Assembly (NCBI GenBank): GCA_017654935.2
Contig: CM065697.1
Coordinates: 46,174,209 to 46,238,208 of the forward strand
Length of the DNA: 64,000 nucleotides
Direction of reading: 5' to 3'
From: Phymorhynchus buccinoides
Taxonomy: Eukaryota > Mollusca > Gastropoda > Neogastropoda > Raphitomidae
Shown: positions 21,745 to 31,879 of the stretch, in pieces
Position numbering within the stretch: position 1 is the first letter of the stretch
Layout: every line of letters starts with the position of its first letter
Program-made: the position numbers and the translations under genes
The notes under the pieces: generated by a model
The model's input: the letters and a program-made list of their open reading frames with translations, nothing else
What the model was told of the DNA's origin: nothing
Databases searched by the model: none

Positions 21745-21860
21745 ATGCGCGTGCGCGCATGAGTGTGTGTGTGTGTGTTTTTTTGTGTGTGTGTGTGCGC
21801 GTGCGTGTGCGCGCGTGGGCACACACGCACAAAATAACACCCATACACACACATTGGATC
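21745..21860. repeat. (TG)n/(CG)n-rich and (CA)n tract
   Basis: TGTGTG and GCGCGTGCG runs followed by ACACACGCAC runs. The open frames here are artefacts. Confidence 0.85.
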
Positions 21861-22016
21861 AAATCAACAATCAACAATACGTAAGGTTGAATGAACAATT
21901 TCGTGTAATGTTTTTGTGATGCCTAAGCTAAAGACGACATTACATCACTTATAGTAAAAGTGAACAGAAAGAAACAACTAAACCCCTTACAAATCAATCT
22001 TTGATCAACCTTTGTA

Positions 22017-23385
22017 TGTAAACCACCCTTTCAGACCTACCCTAGTGGGGCAGCACAGTTACAGAAAGGGTGTCGGGTTCGGGGTAGATAGGTTAGGATT
22101 TCCTTAAAAAAGGTAGAAAGAGAAAAGAGATTTTAAGAAGAAAGAATTGAAGAGGGTGAAGGAGTTCAGTAGACTTTCACAACGAGGGATACACAATAAA
22201 CCAAAGGAGACAATTTGGAATTTTCACTCTTTAATCAATCTACTAAACTACAAAAGAAATAAAAGTATATCATAAAAGGAAAGGATATAAAAGGAAACTA
22301 AATAAAAGGCTAAGAAAAGGAAAGGAAACTAAGTAAAAGGACTCTAGCAACAATGCGACCTGTAACAACAATGACATAGCACAAGCATACAACAACAGGC
22401 TCACAATGAACTAGAATAATAAAAGAATGTTACGATCAACATCCTTAAAACAATAACATGAAAATCAACGATGAACATAATAGGGATATCTTCTCAGCAA
22501 TCAACAACAAATTAATTATCATCACAGGGAGATAATCCCTGGACACTCTCGAGGATTACTTATAGCAAGCTTAGTCCCTTGTTTTAGATTTGCATAGGTT
22601 AGTTACAGAGAAAAACCTATCCAGAACAATGACACACGTTTAACGCCACCAGTTAAACCTAAGCTATCCAAGCCGAAATTATCACTTTCTGAAATTCAGA
22701 TTAACTTCAACAAGTTTTACATCTATCCTCGTGTCTTATTAACCATCCTTTGATTCAATCAATCACAATAATCCCAAATAACATCGTCAATAGCATTCAA
22801 TACCCGACAATTACCAATACACATAAAGATAAGCTAACAGTATGACTTTCTATCATTAAACAACAAGAAAGCACATGTTTCCGTTTACCTTCAACCCATT
22901 AGACCTAGTCTCAATGAACTCCTTCATTTAGACCATGACCATCCCTTTCAACAAAGGCCCTACTCAACAAATGGACCTCACCTCCCTTAGCAGTACAAAA
23001 GGGGCCAATACAAAAAGCCGCCAAGGAGGCCTACTTTTGTCCACTCCCTCAGGCAACTGTCCACTACAGCTCGCCTGACCCGACTCTAAGCTTATCAAGT
23101 GGCCAAGAACTCGTGGATAATTCTACTATTCAATTAAACCGTCTCGCCCTTTCAAACCCAATAAACTCCATCAAATTACCTAGGTAACAAATCTGCATAG
23201 ATCATCTTACAATGATACTCTCTAACCTAACAAAACAGCAAAAGTATATACATCATCAAACAATCATGATCATCTCAACTAACAAAGCTACACAATCGTG
23301 GAAGGTTAAGTCATCCATAAACAGAAAATAATACTAACCTTCACTGACACACATTATGAGAGATTTGACTCTCTCAATAATAATA

Positions 23386-23480
<95 letters not shown>

Positions 23481-24187
23481 AATGACGTCTATGGACACAT
23501 GTTTGGATCAAAACTATTAATCCGATTTCAATTCAATTTGGTTTTCTTCCAATACAACGCTTTAACAGAAAGAAGATCTCGATTGAATTTTACGCGAAAT
23601 CCCATTTCCCTTAGAAATATCGGAAATGCATATTACAACATGGCAATCTTTATCTCACAAAATCAATCACGAACTAGAAAATCAAAGTCCCAAAATGTCA
23701 ATACTCACACACACATCCCAGGCAAAGGACTGAACACCAGCTACAGACTTCAGAGTCTTCAGAGCAAGTTCAGACTTCTGCTGCTGGTCATACAAGAGAA
23801 AGCCTAGAATACTTTCACGGAATATATAGCAAGCTTCTACCCACATTTAGCCCTCGGATCCCAATACCTAATCCCATTGGATATCTGACCAGTGGTTCGT
23901 TTCTGATTGGTCACTTTAGCAAACAGTTTAATTTCATTGGTTTGAACATTTCACCTCTTTGGTAGGTTATGACATCCCTTGTGGACAACGACAACGCCCC
24001 AGCTGTACAGATAGCCCTGGGCAGCTGGGGGAATGAACTGAAACAAAGTTCCTAGCAAACCCTCCCAGACAAGTATGGCTAAATCTCTGAGGTTCTCATT
24101 TAACCTACCTCGAAGGCTAGGGTAGGGTGTGGGCACTTCACAATCACAAAGGCCAAGGTGATTAAAGCTTAAGAAAAGATTTGGGCA
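22017..24187 (-). mobile_element. 3' LTR of a Gypsy-type retrotransposon
   Basis: In the minus direction a polypurine tract (AGAGGGGGGAGGGA, from 24201 to 24188) is followed at once by TGCCCAAATC, the expected start of a 3' LTR. The far end is inferred at TGTAAACCACC on the plus strand (22017). There, sequence homologous to 26790-26811 and 61300-61330 (ATCTTTGATCAACCTTTGTA) breaks off. That gives an LTR of about 2.17 kb with TG...CA ends. It holds a (GA)n run at 23391-23479. It would have carried promoter and polyadenylation signals for the element. Copy B is 55545-57730. Confidence 0.75.
23391..23479. repeat. (GA)n microsatellite within the LTR
   Basis: Pure GA run of about 88 bp. In copy B the same tract (56915-57021) is interrupted by TCGAGT and a GG. 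Confidence 0.97.
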
Positions 24188-24761
24188 TCCCTCCCCCCTC
24201 TGTGGACAGACAGACTGGCGCCTATTGTCCACTCAAACCGAACTTGTAAATCTACTTAGGGGAGACTTTCACACACCCTGGGGATACCTGTGTCTATACA
24301 CTCGAGACAGACAAGGAAACAACCACACCCACATACAAACACTGGTACAAACGCTTACGTGTTGCATACACACACACACACAACCGCATAAGCATAACTA
24401 GTACACTTTTTACAAGGGTGTACACATACCCCTCCAGAGTGAGATGTTTCCCACAAAAATTAACAAAATTTTGGAAACATCGACACCCAAAATATTAAAC
24501 AATCAAAAAAAGCAACAACAAAAAACTCTCCAAATTCATTTCTGATACAATTCCAGAACTTCAAAGTACCTGGACAAAAACTAAAAAGAATCCAAGCACA
24601 AAGGCATCATCATCAAGAAAAGCAACATCAAAAACAACATGTGTCCCATGCATGAAAACAATGCTGCAAAAATATACCTAAATACACAAAATGTATCAAA
24701 GCAAAAAGATGACTGCAACTTCAGCCATTGGTTAACAAAAACTGAACCATGGACCTATCAT
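24188..24761 (-). other. Retrotransposon internal region between pol end and LTR
   Basis: Noncoding A-rich stretch between the integrase stop and the polypurine tract. Nothing resembling an env gene was seen. Confidence 0.6.
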
Positions 24762-25937
24762 TTAGGCTTGACCTAACATTGTCCTAAGTACAGCTAATAC
24801 CTGTTTAGCCGCCCCAGCCTTCTGTTTCCCCAGCCTACTCTCTATTAGGTTTTCTAGGGCATCTGTGTGTTCCACGACCAGACTCAGTGACTCTACCTGG
24901 CTCCCATTGAAGTCTGTATAACGGTTGACTGGCTTCCTTGACCTACCAGACCGCCGTGGAAGATCTGTCTCTGCTCCAGATTCTGCTGGAGATGAATCTC
25001 CATCTGTGTCTTCAGAATCCCCCACCTGAGAAGTTTCTTCCTCCAGTTCATCCTGATCATTCAATGGAGCGTCTGGGAGTCTGTCACCAGTTTCAACCTC
25101 AGTGTGCTCATCAGAGTCAGCCAAATCCTCCGACTCAAACTGAGGTAAAACTATTTCCTGCAGCTCAGAACCCATTATCTCACCACTGGCTGACACTGTA
25201 GGAACAAACGGTTCAGCCTCAGGTCTGAGTGCTGGCCCTGGCTGAGGTTCATAAAATAAGGATGCAAGTGTATCCTCATCGTCAGACTCTTCTTCCTGCT
25301 TACCAATGATTGGCTCTCTGTGTTTCTCTTCGATGGTTCGTTTGACAACTGGTTGTTCAAACTCCCCAATAGCTCCTACAGGAAGAAGAAGATTTCTGTG
25401 TAAAGTCCTATTTGGGCCTTTACTACCTTCTGGTCTGAGAGTGTACACTGGGAGTTCATGATGACGGGAGATCACCACATAGACGTCCCGCTCCCAGCGA
25501 TCATCCACCTTGGATGCAACCCTCGGTCCTAGCTTCCTTACAAGACAGCGGTCACCTGGTTCCAAGGCATTGGCATGGGCCTGCAGATCATAACGAGCCT
25601 TATTCCGTGCTGCTCCTTTCTGCATATTAGCAGAAGCAAGGTCATATGCGCGTTTGAGGTTCAACTTCATGCTCTTGACATAATCAGTCATGGAAGTCGT
25701 CTTTCTTTCAAAAGAGATCCCAAACGCTAAGTCAATGGGAAGTTTGGGCTGCCGCCCAAAGAAGAGATAGAACGGACTGTAGCCTGTGCTCTGGTGAACG
25801 CAACAATTATATGCGTGGACACATGCCTGCAGGTGTTTACGCCAGTCTTTCTTCTTCCAAACTGCGGAGCATTCATATGAGGGTCCTGTTCCACCTCTCT
25901 ACCGGGTTCCCTGCAGGATGGTAAGGTGTTGTACGGC
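24762..25937 (-). pseudogene. Truncated, broken Gypsy-type integrase C-terminus
   Basis: In its minus-strand frame it encodes the last part of a Gypsy-family Pol. The HPAGNPVERWN end of the integrase core is followed by a GPY/F-like module (GDRCLVRKLGPRV, RWERDVYVV, RTLHRNLLLPVG) and an acidic C-terminal tail with PRRSGRSRKPVNRYTDF. The enzyme would insert the element's cDNA into host DNA. This copy has an in-frame TGA just after RTLI (near 25880) and an 8-bp deletion near 25852 relative to copy B. It is cut off at 25938 by a palindromic MITE. No gag, protease, RT or RNase H remains. Confidence 0.85.
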
Positions 25938-26105
25938 ATTATCTCATAAAATGAAGCAAATTTCAGTCACATTTTGCCCATGAGACGAGTGTTAATGTTT
26001 AGCATTTGTCTCATGCGCAAATTTGACTGACATTTTCTTTATTTCATGAGATAATTGACATGGGCTTCTTACCTGCCCATGGGCTTTTTATCCCGTCTTC
26101 ACCTA
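25938..26105. mobile_element. Palindromic MITE, variant 2, 5'-truncated
   Basis: Begins mid-arm at ATTATCTCATAAAATG and runs to CCCGTCTTCACCTA. It matches the variant with GTGTTAATGTTTAGCATTTG in the loop found at 26930 and 61457. Its left end is fused directly to the integrase remnant. Confidence 0.8.
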
Positions 26106-26535
26106 ATTTTGCATGATCCTTCGTTATTATTTTTCCAATTGTTTGCTAACATGACTGACAGGTTCGGACCAATGCCGACGAGGCCTGTTCAAAGCGATAT
26201 CATTCTCTCGTTCCCTTCTCTCCTGCTCTATCAAAGCACGAGTCTCCTCACCTCCTCTCCCTGCATTCTGAGGCTCGATGGAATCAATGTCATCAGAGCG
26301 AAGGAAAGCATGGTCACCTCTAGGGGAATGCGATAGATTTCTCGTTGCTAGTGCTGATGGATCTCCTTCAACTGGGGCCTCAGGAACTGACCCGCCCTCA
26401 GCACCACGTAAGCCTGTGTCAGAGTGAAGGATAGCATGGTCACCTCTAGGGGAATGCGATGGAGTTCTCATTGCTAGTGCTGATGGCTCTCCTTTAACTG
26501 GAGCCTCAGGGACTGACCCGCCCTCAGCACCACGT
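26106..26535 (-). pseudogene. 3' fragment of a second Ig-like receptor gene copy
   Basis: Minus-strand frame equals the last part of the neighbouring gene at 27081-29048: two 42-residue repeats (the first cut after RGAEGG), then DDIDSIEPQNAGRGG and a charged Arg/Glu stretch, ending VSHVSKQLEK and a stop near 26127. The 5' portion is missing; the open frame starts inside the palindromic MITE at 26536. This fragment probably keeps the original C-terminus, because it does not run into a MITE before its stop. It is evidence of a former tandem paralog. Confidence 0.85.
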
Positions 26536-26728
26536 ATGGGCGGGTAAGAAGCCCACCCCAATTATCTCATGAAATGAAGCAAATTTCAGTCTCATTTTGC
26601 CCATGAGACGAGCGTTAATGTCTAGCATTCGTCTCATGGGTAAATTTGAATGAAATTTTCTTTATTTCATGAGATAATTGGGGTGGGCTTCTTACCCGCC
26701 CATGCGCTTTTTACCCCGTCTTCCCCTA
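26536..26728. mobile_element. Palindromic MITE (family P), left end truncated
   Basis: Lacks the first 22 bp or so of the left arm and starts at ATGGGCGGGTAAGAAGCC. The right end CCGTCTTCCCCTA is complete. It cuts the receptor-gene fragment within a repeat unit. Confidence 0.88.
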
Positions 26729-26929
26729 CATCACTTATACATATAGTAAAAGTGAACAGAAACAAACAACTAAACCCCTTACAAATCAATCTTTGATCAA
26801 CCTTTGTATTACCAGTTTTAGAAGAAGGGGAAAAGGAGGGAGGGGGGGGGGGGGGGGGGGGGGGGTGGAGGAAGGAAAAGTTTTCCTTTTGCGTGTTCGG
26901 CTTGTAATAGATTGTGGGTATCAAATGGT
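26729..26929. other. Duplicated flank with poly-G tract
   Basis: The first 85 bp (CATCACTTATA onward to CCTTTGTAT) also occur at 21940-22016, 55470-55544 and 61259-61325. A G homopolymer run lies near 26842-26865; its counterpart in copy B is shorter and interrupted. Confidence 0.7.
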
Positions 26930-27137
26930 GAAGACGGGGTAAAAAGCCCATGGGCGGTTAAGAAGCCCATGCAAATTATCTCATAAAATGAAGCAAATTT
27001 CAGTCACATTTTGCCCATGAGACGAGTGTTAATGTTTAGCATTTGTCTCATGCGCAAATTTGACTGACATTTTCTTTATTTCATGAGATAATTGACATGG
27101 GCTTCTTACCCGCCCATGGGCTTTTTATCCCGTCTTC
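26930..27137. mobile_element. Palindromic MITE, variant 2, overlapping the receptor gene 3' end
   Basis: Arms begin GAAGACGGGGTAAAAAGCCC and end GGGCTTTTTATCCCGTCTTC. Compared with 61457-61670 and 25938-26105, the sequence between the MITE end and the gene (CACCTAATTTTGCATGATCC and following) has been lost. The gene frame now runs straight into the arm. Confidence 0.85.
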
Positions 27138-29048
27138 TTGTTTGCTAACATGACTGACAAGTTCGGACCGATGCCGACGAGGCCTGTTCAAAGTGATATC
27201 ATTCTCTCGTTCCCTTCTCTCCTGCTCTATCAAAGCACGAGTCTCCTCGCCTCCTCTCCCTGCATTCTGAGGCTCGATGGAATCAATGTCATCAGAGCGA
27301 AGGAAAGCATGGTCACCTCTAGGGGAATGCGATAGATTTCTCGTTGCTAGTGCTGATGGATCTCCTTCAACTGGGGCCTCAGGAACTGACCCGCCCTCAG
27401 CACCACGTAAGCCTGTGTCAGAGTGAAGGAAAGCATGGTCACCTCTAGGGGAATGCGATGGAGTTCTCATTGCTTGTGCTGGTGGATCTCCTTTGACTGG
27501 GGCCTCAGGAACTGACCCGCCCTCAGCACCACGTAAGCCTGTGTCAGAGTGAAGGAAAGCATGGTCACCTCTAGGGGAATGCGATGGAGTTCTCAATGCT
27601 AGTGCTGATGGCTCTCCTTTAACTGGGGCCTCAGGGACTGTCCCGCCCTCAGCTCCACGTAAGCCTGTGAGGTCTTCATGGTCTGAATTGGGGGGTGAAT
27701 TCTTCGGGGGAAGCGAAACAATGGCAGGCTGGTCAAGCCCTTTGCGTTCTTTACTCTTAGACCGGGGTGGTGATGACAACTTTTCTGGTTTGCTCGCAGA
27801 TAGAGTTTGATCGTTGTTTTTACTTTCGTTGCTGTTGTTGGAACTTGCGGAATCTTGTGGTTGAGCTGAGAAGCCGGAATGGTTTTCCCTTTGTACTCCT
27901 GTCCTATCTCTCTGAGCGGCCCGCCGCGAATCTTGACAGGATTTTCCATGTTCTGTATTCTGTAATGGTGCCCTATCGGAACTAATGTCATCGTCTTCTT
28001 CTACAGACTGACGTTTCGGAGTGAAAATCTTCTGGAAGCGAGAATCGTCACATCTGCCAGCCTTGAAGATACCAAAAACAGTCAACAGAACAAAATTTAC
28101 GATAAAACAAACCAAGAACAAAGCAAAAAAGATGTGATGAGAAGCTGACAAAGCCTGAGAATCTTCAGAAGAAGTGGGGCAGATTTCAGTGTCCGGGCTT
28201 CCTGCCCTCTGACAGCACGTGCAGGAGAGCTCGTGGCCTCCTTGGCATGCTGGGCAAGGCACGCGGCACGAGTAGCGGTAAGACATACTGTGTGGATTGT
28301 GGTCTCCACTCTGCACGTACAGCACCACCGACATGTTGTCCCTGTCATGGGCATTGAACCTGCTCAGCACGACGGCTGATGTGTACTGAAAATGACGCAA
28401 CCCGTTGGTTGTGTACAGAGACGTGGAAGGCTCAGCACCATGTCCTTCATTATCCACAAACCTGCAAGACACAGTGGCTTCCGTGAATTTTCCGCTGCTG
28501 GGTTTCTTCCATGTCACGTGAACCTGGTGTGTGTCAACAATCTCCGCGCTAAAACCGTCCACGATCTTAGGCTGGTTGCCCAGGTGATTGGATACGAAGT
28601 TCTGATCCACGACTATCTCTGACGCGAGCTTGGAATGTTGGTGGTCTGTGTCGGTATAGAACACAGTGCAGAAGTAGCGGCCCAGATCTTGGTCAGTGAC
28701 TGGGAAGGCAAAGTCCAGAGACACATCTGTGGTGCCCCAGTCTCCCTGGAAGGACACGCTGTGGACGGGGAACATGAGATCGTTGACCTTGGGCGCCGCC
28801 ATGTTGGAGGTCATGGTCACCAGACTGATGTTGGAACGCATGCTTCGATGGGGAACAAACGCGGTGATTCTTAAGTCGTGGACCGCTGCGCAGAAGTGTG
28901 AGACCCCTGGCGGAGGTTTGCACTGCAGGTGGAGCACTTTGGCCCCGCGGTCCACGGTCAGCCATGGAGAGGGCAGGTCAGAGGTCAAATCCCGGCCTTG
29001 GACAGAGCTCAGGCTCAGAGCAGTGAGCAGCAGGAGACGTAGCCTCAT
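27081..29048 (-). CDS. Ig/FN3-like type I membrane protein with cytoplasmic repeats (copy A)
   Basis: 655 codons without an internal stop. Residues 1-18 are a signal peptide (MRLRLLLLTALSLSSVQG). Residues 40-130 look like one Ig domain with Cys43 and the DLGRYFC motif (Cys127). Residues 165-250 resemble a fibronectin III-like fold (VHVTWKKP). A cysteine-rich stem (261-290, with CPACQGG and CTCC) leads to a membrane helix at about 305-328. The tail has an acidic/basic linker and three 42-residue repeats (461-586, TGLRGAEGG to SPRGDHAFLHSD). N-glycosylation sites: NIS and NMS. The last 18 residues (EDGIKSPWAGKKPMSIIS) come from a palindromic MITE. ATG chosen because the signal peptide follows it directly; the frame upstream is (CA)n-derived. 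TTTGATTTCCAG just before may be a 5'-UTR splice acceptor. A surface receptor or adhesion role is inference. Confidence 0.8.
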   Translation of the reverse strand: MRLRLLLLTALSLSSVQGRDLTSDLPSPWLTVDRGAKVLHLQCKPPPGVSHFCAAVHDLRITAFVPHRSMRSNISLVTMTSNMAAPKVNDLMFPVHSVSFQGDWGTTDVSLDFAFPVTDQDLGRYFCTVFYTDTDHQHSKLASEIVVDQNFVSNHLGNQPKIVDGFSAEIVDTHQVHVTWKKPSSGKFTEATVSCRFVDNEGHGAEPSTSLYTTNGLRHFQYTSAVVLSRFNAHDRDNMSVVLYVQSGDHNPHSMSYRYSCRVPCPACQGGHELSCTCCQRAGSPDTEICPTSSEDSQALSASHHIFFALFLVCFIVNFVLLTVFGIFKAGRCDDSRFQKIFTPKRQSVEEDDDISSDRAPLQNTEHGKSCQDSRRAAQRDRTGVQRENHSGFSAQPQDSASSNNSNESKNNDQTLSASKPEKLSSPPRSKSKERKGLDQPAIVSLPPKNSPPNSDHEDLTGLRGAEGGTVPEAPVKGEPSALALRTPSHSPRGDHAFLHSDTGLRGAEGGSVPEAPVKGDPPAQAMRTPSHSPRGDHAFLHSDTGLRGAEGGSVPEAPVEGDPSALATRNLSHSPRGDHAFLRSDDIDSIEPQNAGRGGEETRALIEQERRERENDITLNRPRRHRSELVSHVSKQEDGIKSPWAGKKPMSIIS

Positions 29049-29169
29049 GGTCACCAGGAGAGGAGCCCTGGAAATCAAATAAGTTGGTCTTAAATCCACA
29101 CTGTGCCTATGTCGTTTGATTTTATGAATAATGTCAGTATTATACCCATATGAAGTTTGATCTTTACGT

Positions 29170-29233
29170 ACTGAGCACACACACACGCACGCACGCACGC
29201 ACGCACGCACGCACACGCACGCACACGCACACG

Positions 29234-29274
<41 letters not shown>
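29170..29274. repeat. (CA)n/(CGCA)n microsatellite
   Basis: ACGCACGC runs followed by a pure CA run upstream of the receptor gene. Copy B (63450-63505) has mostly pure CA and is shorter. Confidence 0.95.
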
Positions 29275-29457
29275 CATAAACGGAACAGCCCCAAATAAAA
29301 TAATAAGTTCCTTTACATTAAATGAAAATCGACATACTCATAAGCTTTCATTTCCTAAACCCCATAAAGATCTGTTCAAATCCAGCTTGACATACTCTGG
29401 GGGAAACACATGGAACAACTTGCCATCATTCTTGAAATCATGTCCATCTGGTTGATA
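29275..29457 (+). pseudogene. Short LINE RT C-terminal fragment
   Basis: The plus-strand frame reads INGTAPNKIISSF, then PKPHKDLFKSSLTYSGGNTW and NNLPSFLK before a stop. This matches the usual C-terminal ending of Jockey/CR1-group LINE polymerases (SLSYSGAxLWNSLP-type). Only about 60 codons remain. Copy B is at 63519-63700. Confidence 0.75.
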
Positions 29458-29487
29458 ACTTGTAATCTTACATTATTAAGATGTTTA

Positions 29488-31569
29488 CAGTCGAACCCGC
29501 TTATAAGAAACCCGCTTATAAGAAAACCCGCTTATAAGAAAGCAATTTTTTCTCCCCGTCCGAACTCCTTCTTTCTTATGTACTATCAAAACTCGGATAT
29601 AAGAAACCCGCTTATAAGAAAACTCGGTTATAATGAAGCAAATTCGTTCTCCCACCCGCAATGTAAACTCGGATATAAGAAAATGATTTCATACAAGGGA
29701 GTTGGTTTGCAGTTCATTTTCTTACAAAAGCGATTTTTAAAAAATTAGGGCATGAACTGAAAGGATGTTCGAAAAAGTGCAGTCTTCCAACAAAACAAAC
29801 AAAAGAGGAAAATTTACGTCAGAGCAGCTACGTCACCACAGACACTCTAACCCTAATATAGAAAGACACAGCCGAATCCGCTTATAAGAAACTCGCTTAT
29901 AAGAAAACTTGCTTATAATGAAGCCCAAAAAATTCCCTGCCGAACTTTTTCTTTCTTATCTATGATCAAAACTCGGATATAAGAAACTCGCTTATAAGAA
30001 AACTCGGTTATAAGCAAGCAAATTCCTTCCCCCATCCGCAATGGAAACTTGGACATAAGAAAAGTATGTCATACAAGAGAGTTGGTTTGCAGTTCATTTT
30101 TTTTATAAGCGAGCTCTATTTTCTTATAAGCGAATTACCATTAACATTTTCTCAAAGACCCACCAGATCACGTGTCAAAATCACGGGTTCCACATGTTTT
30201 CCCTCTTATAGCTGGTACGAAATCTTGTTTTGACCAGGTTTGACTCCCATACAAATGCCCACAAATTGAAAATGAAACATTTTTAAAGAGCAGCCTCAAT
30301 TTGAAGTTGGGGGAATTTGTATGTGGATCACAGCTACCCAGAAAAAAAACAAGGGACTTAATCGTGTTGGGTCAGTGTGTCTTTAAAAGTGAGTTGGACC
30401 TGAATTGAAAGGATGTTCCGAGAAAATTGAAGTTGTTCCAAAAAGGGAAAGTTTACCTCATACCAGTTGCGTCACAGACAGTCTAAACAGTACAGGCACT
30501 TCATTGCAAGACTAATTGAGTTGTTTTTGTTCCTTTATTCCATACTTTCCTTAGTATTCTGTGCAAAATAAATGTTGAGCAGATGAAAAAAATATGAGTG
30601 CCTGTACTTTTGTGTTGGTGGTAGAGAGACTGTCCAGCCTTTTATTTTCAGCAGCAATGGCAAAGAGGAAAAGGCAATTCATTTCTTTAAGAAGATAAAT
30701 ACAAATAACTGAATATGTGGACGAAAATCCACATAAACAAAAGCAAACGACTGATAAAAAGCTGCATGGGTGGACAGTAAATGGTAATAGTTCAGTACAA
30801 GAAAGGTGAAGGGGTACGTATTTGATAACAGTGAAAAGGAAAAAAAAGCTTGTTAGTTTGAGTGGTTGTAGGCACCTTTAAATCTTCTTCTTAGTAGACG
30901 ATTTTGATTTTATGATGTAAGAAATGAATCAAATTAGGAAAAAGGATCTTCTGTTCCTTTTGTTTCGGATATAAGAAAACTTGAATAAGGTAGTAAGCAA
31001 AAAATGATCTCCCTTCGATTTTCTTATAACCAAGTTTTGCTGTATTTTGATTTTATGATGTAAAACATGAGTCATAGGTCGCAAGTTTCTTTATAGTCCA
31101 TTGGCATTGTACAAACGCAAATACAAAATTGTCTTCCACTGTGTAAAATGAGTTATACATCCAAATTAGAATATTGATTAAAAACAAGAAACAAATTTAC
31201 ATTTAAACAAATATGTTACTCTCACACCACACCCAATCATTCATCTGCTCTCCGCTATCTTGCTCGCTCATCATGCAACTCACACCACGTGTGCCTTCAT
31301 TTTTGTTTTTAATTTTCTGTTCCGTTCTTTCTTTTTTTCCTCCTTTGTTTTGCATTTTCCCCCTTTTTTTCATGCACCAAATTAGGTAAAAGCATTTTCT
31401 CTTTGTTTTATGTTTCTGTTTGTCTTTTATTTTATTTTTTTCTCTTTTATTTGTTCCCTTTTCCCCCATTCAAATCGGTTATAAGAAAACTTATATCCGA
31501 GTATCGGATATAACATAAGAAAACAACAAAATTATCTCCCTTCGATTTTCTTATAACCGGGTTTGACTG
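29488..31569. mobile_element. DNA transposon with CAGTCRAACCCG ends and many CTTATAAGAAA boxes
   Basis: The left end CAGTCGAACCCGCTTATAAG and the right end TTATAACCGGGTTTGACTG form imperfect inverted repeats of about 25 bp. TA flanks both (29486-29487, 31570-31571). Seven exact CTTATAAGAAA boxes plus many CGGATATAAGAAA variants cluster in the left 550 bp, with inverted versions near 30120 and 31545. No transposase frame was found, so it is non-autonomous. It may be a nest of two or more related copies, because internal blocks repeat (29500-29700 against 29875-30075). Confidence 0.7.
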
Positions 31570-31654
31570 TATATGCATTGCATGTTCACATGTCTGGACA
31601 TTTTCTTTTCTTCCTTCCCTTTCCTTATGTTTTTTTGCTTTTGTTTTCAATTGT

Positions 31655-31660
31655 GTGTGC

Positions 31661-31703
<43 letters not shown>

Positions 31704-31830
31704 CGTGCATGTGTGTGTGAGTGGGCGCGCGCGCGGGTGTGTGTGTGTGTGAGTGAGCGTGTGTGTGCGTGTGTGTGCGTGCGTGCGCGCGTGTGTGTGC
31801 GCGCGCGCGCGTGTGTGTGTGTTTCCTCCC
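31655..31830. repeat. (TG)n/(CG)n microsatellite
   Basis: TG runs with CGCGCG interruptions. The related tract 60788-60985 in copy B lies in a different context, fused to a gene fragment. Confidence 0.95.
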
Positions 31831-31879
31831 CCGGCTTTCTCTCCCTCTCCACTCCTACCCCTCTCTCTCCCTCCCTACC

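Larger units (their letters stand above)
12773..29780 (+). repeat. Segmental duplication, copy A
   Basis: This span recurs at 44204-64000 in the same order and orientation. The offset is about 31.43 kb at the left end, then about 35.29 kb, 33.5 kb and 34.3 kb as indels accumulate. Shared landmarks in order: membrane-protein exon 1, LINE remnant with (CA)n, SINE tails, palindromic MITE, LTR with integrase remnant, Ig-like gene and DNA transposon start. Copy A alone carries the 18663-21126 insertion. Confidence 0.95.

Noticed and set aside
22017..24187. Possible retroviral env or other gene in the long region after integrase
   Set aside because: No sustained open frame or membrane-protein pattern; the polypurine tract and LTR start show it is LTR.
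24938..25201. Plus-strand frame opposite the integrase tail
   Set aside because: Shadow of the minus-strand coding sequence; Gln/Pro composition arises from the antisense of acidic codons.
29090..29270. Upstream extension of the receptor frame to 29270
   Set aside because: The extra codons are Cys-Val/Arg-Ala runs from a CA/CG microsatellite and precede a clear signal peptide. The start at 29048 is preferred.
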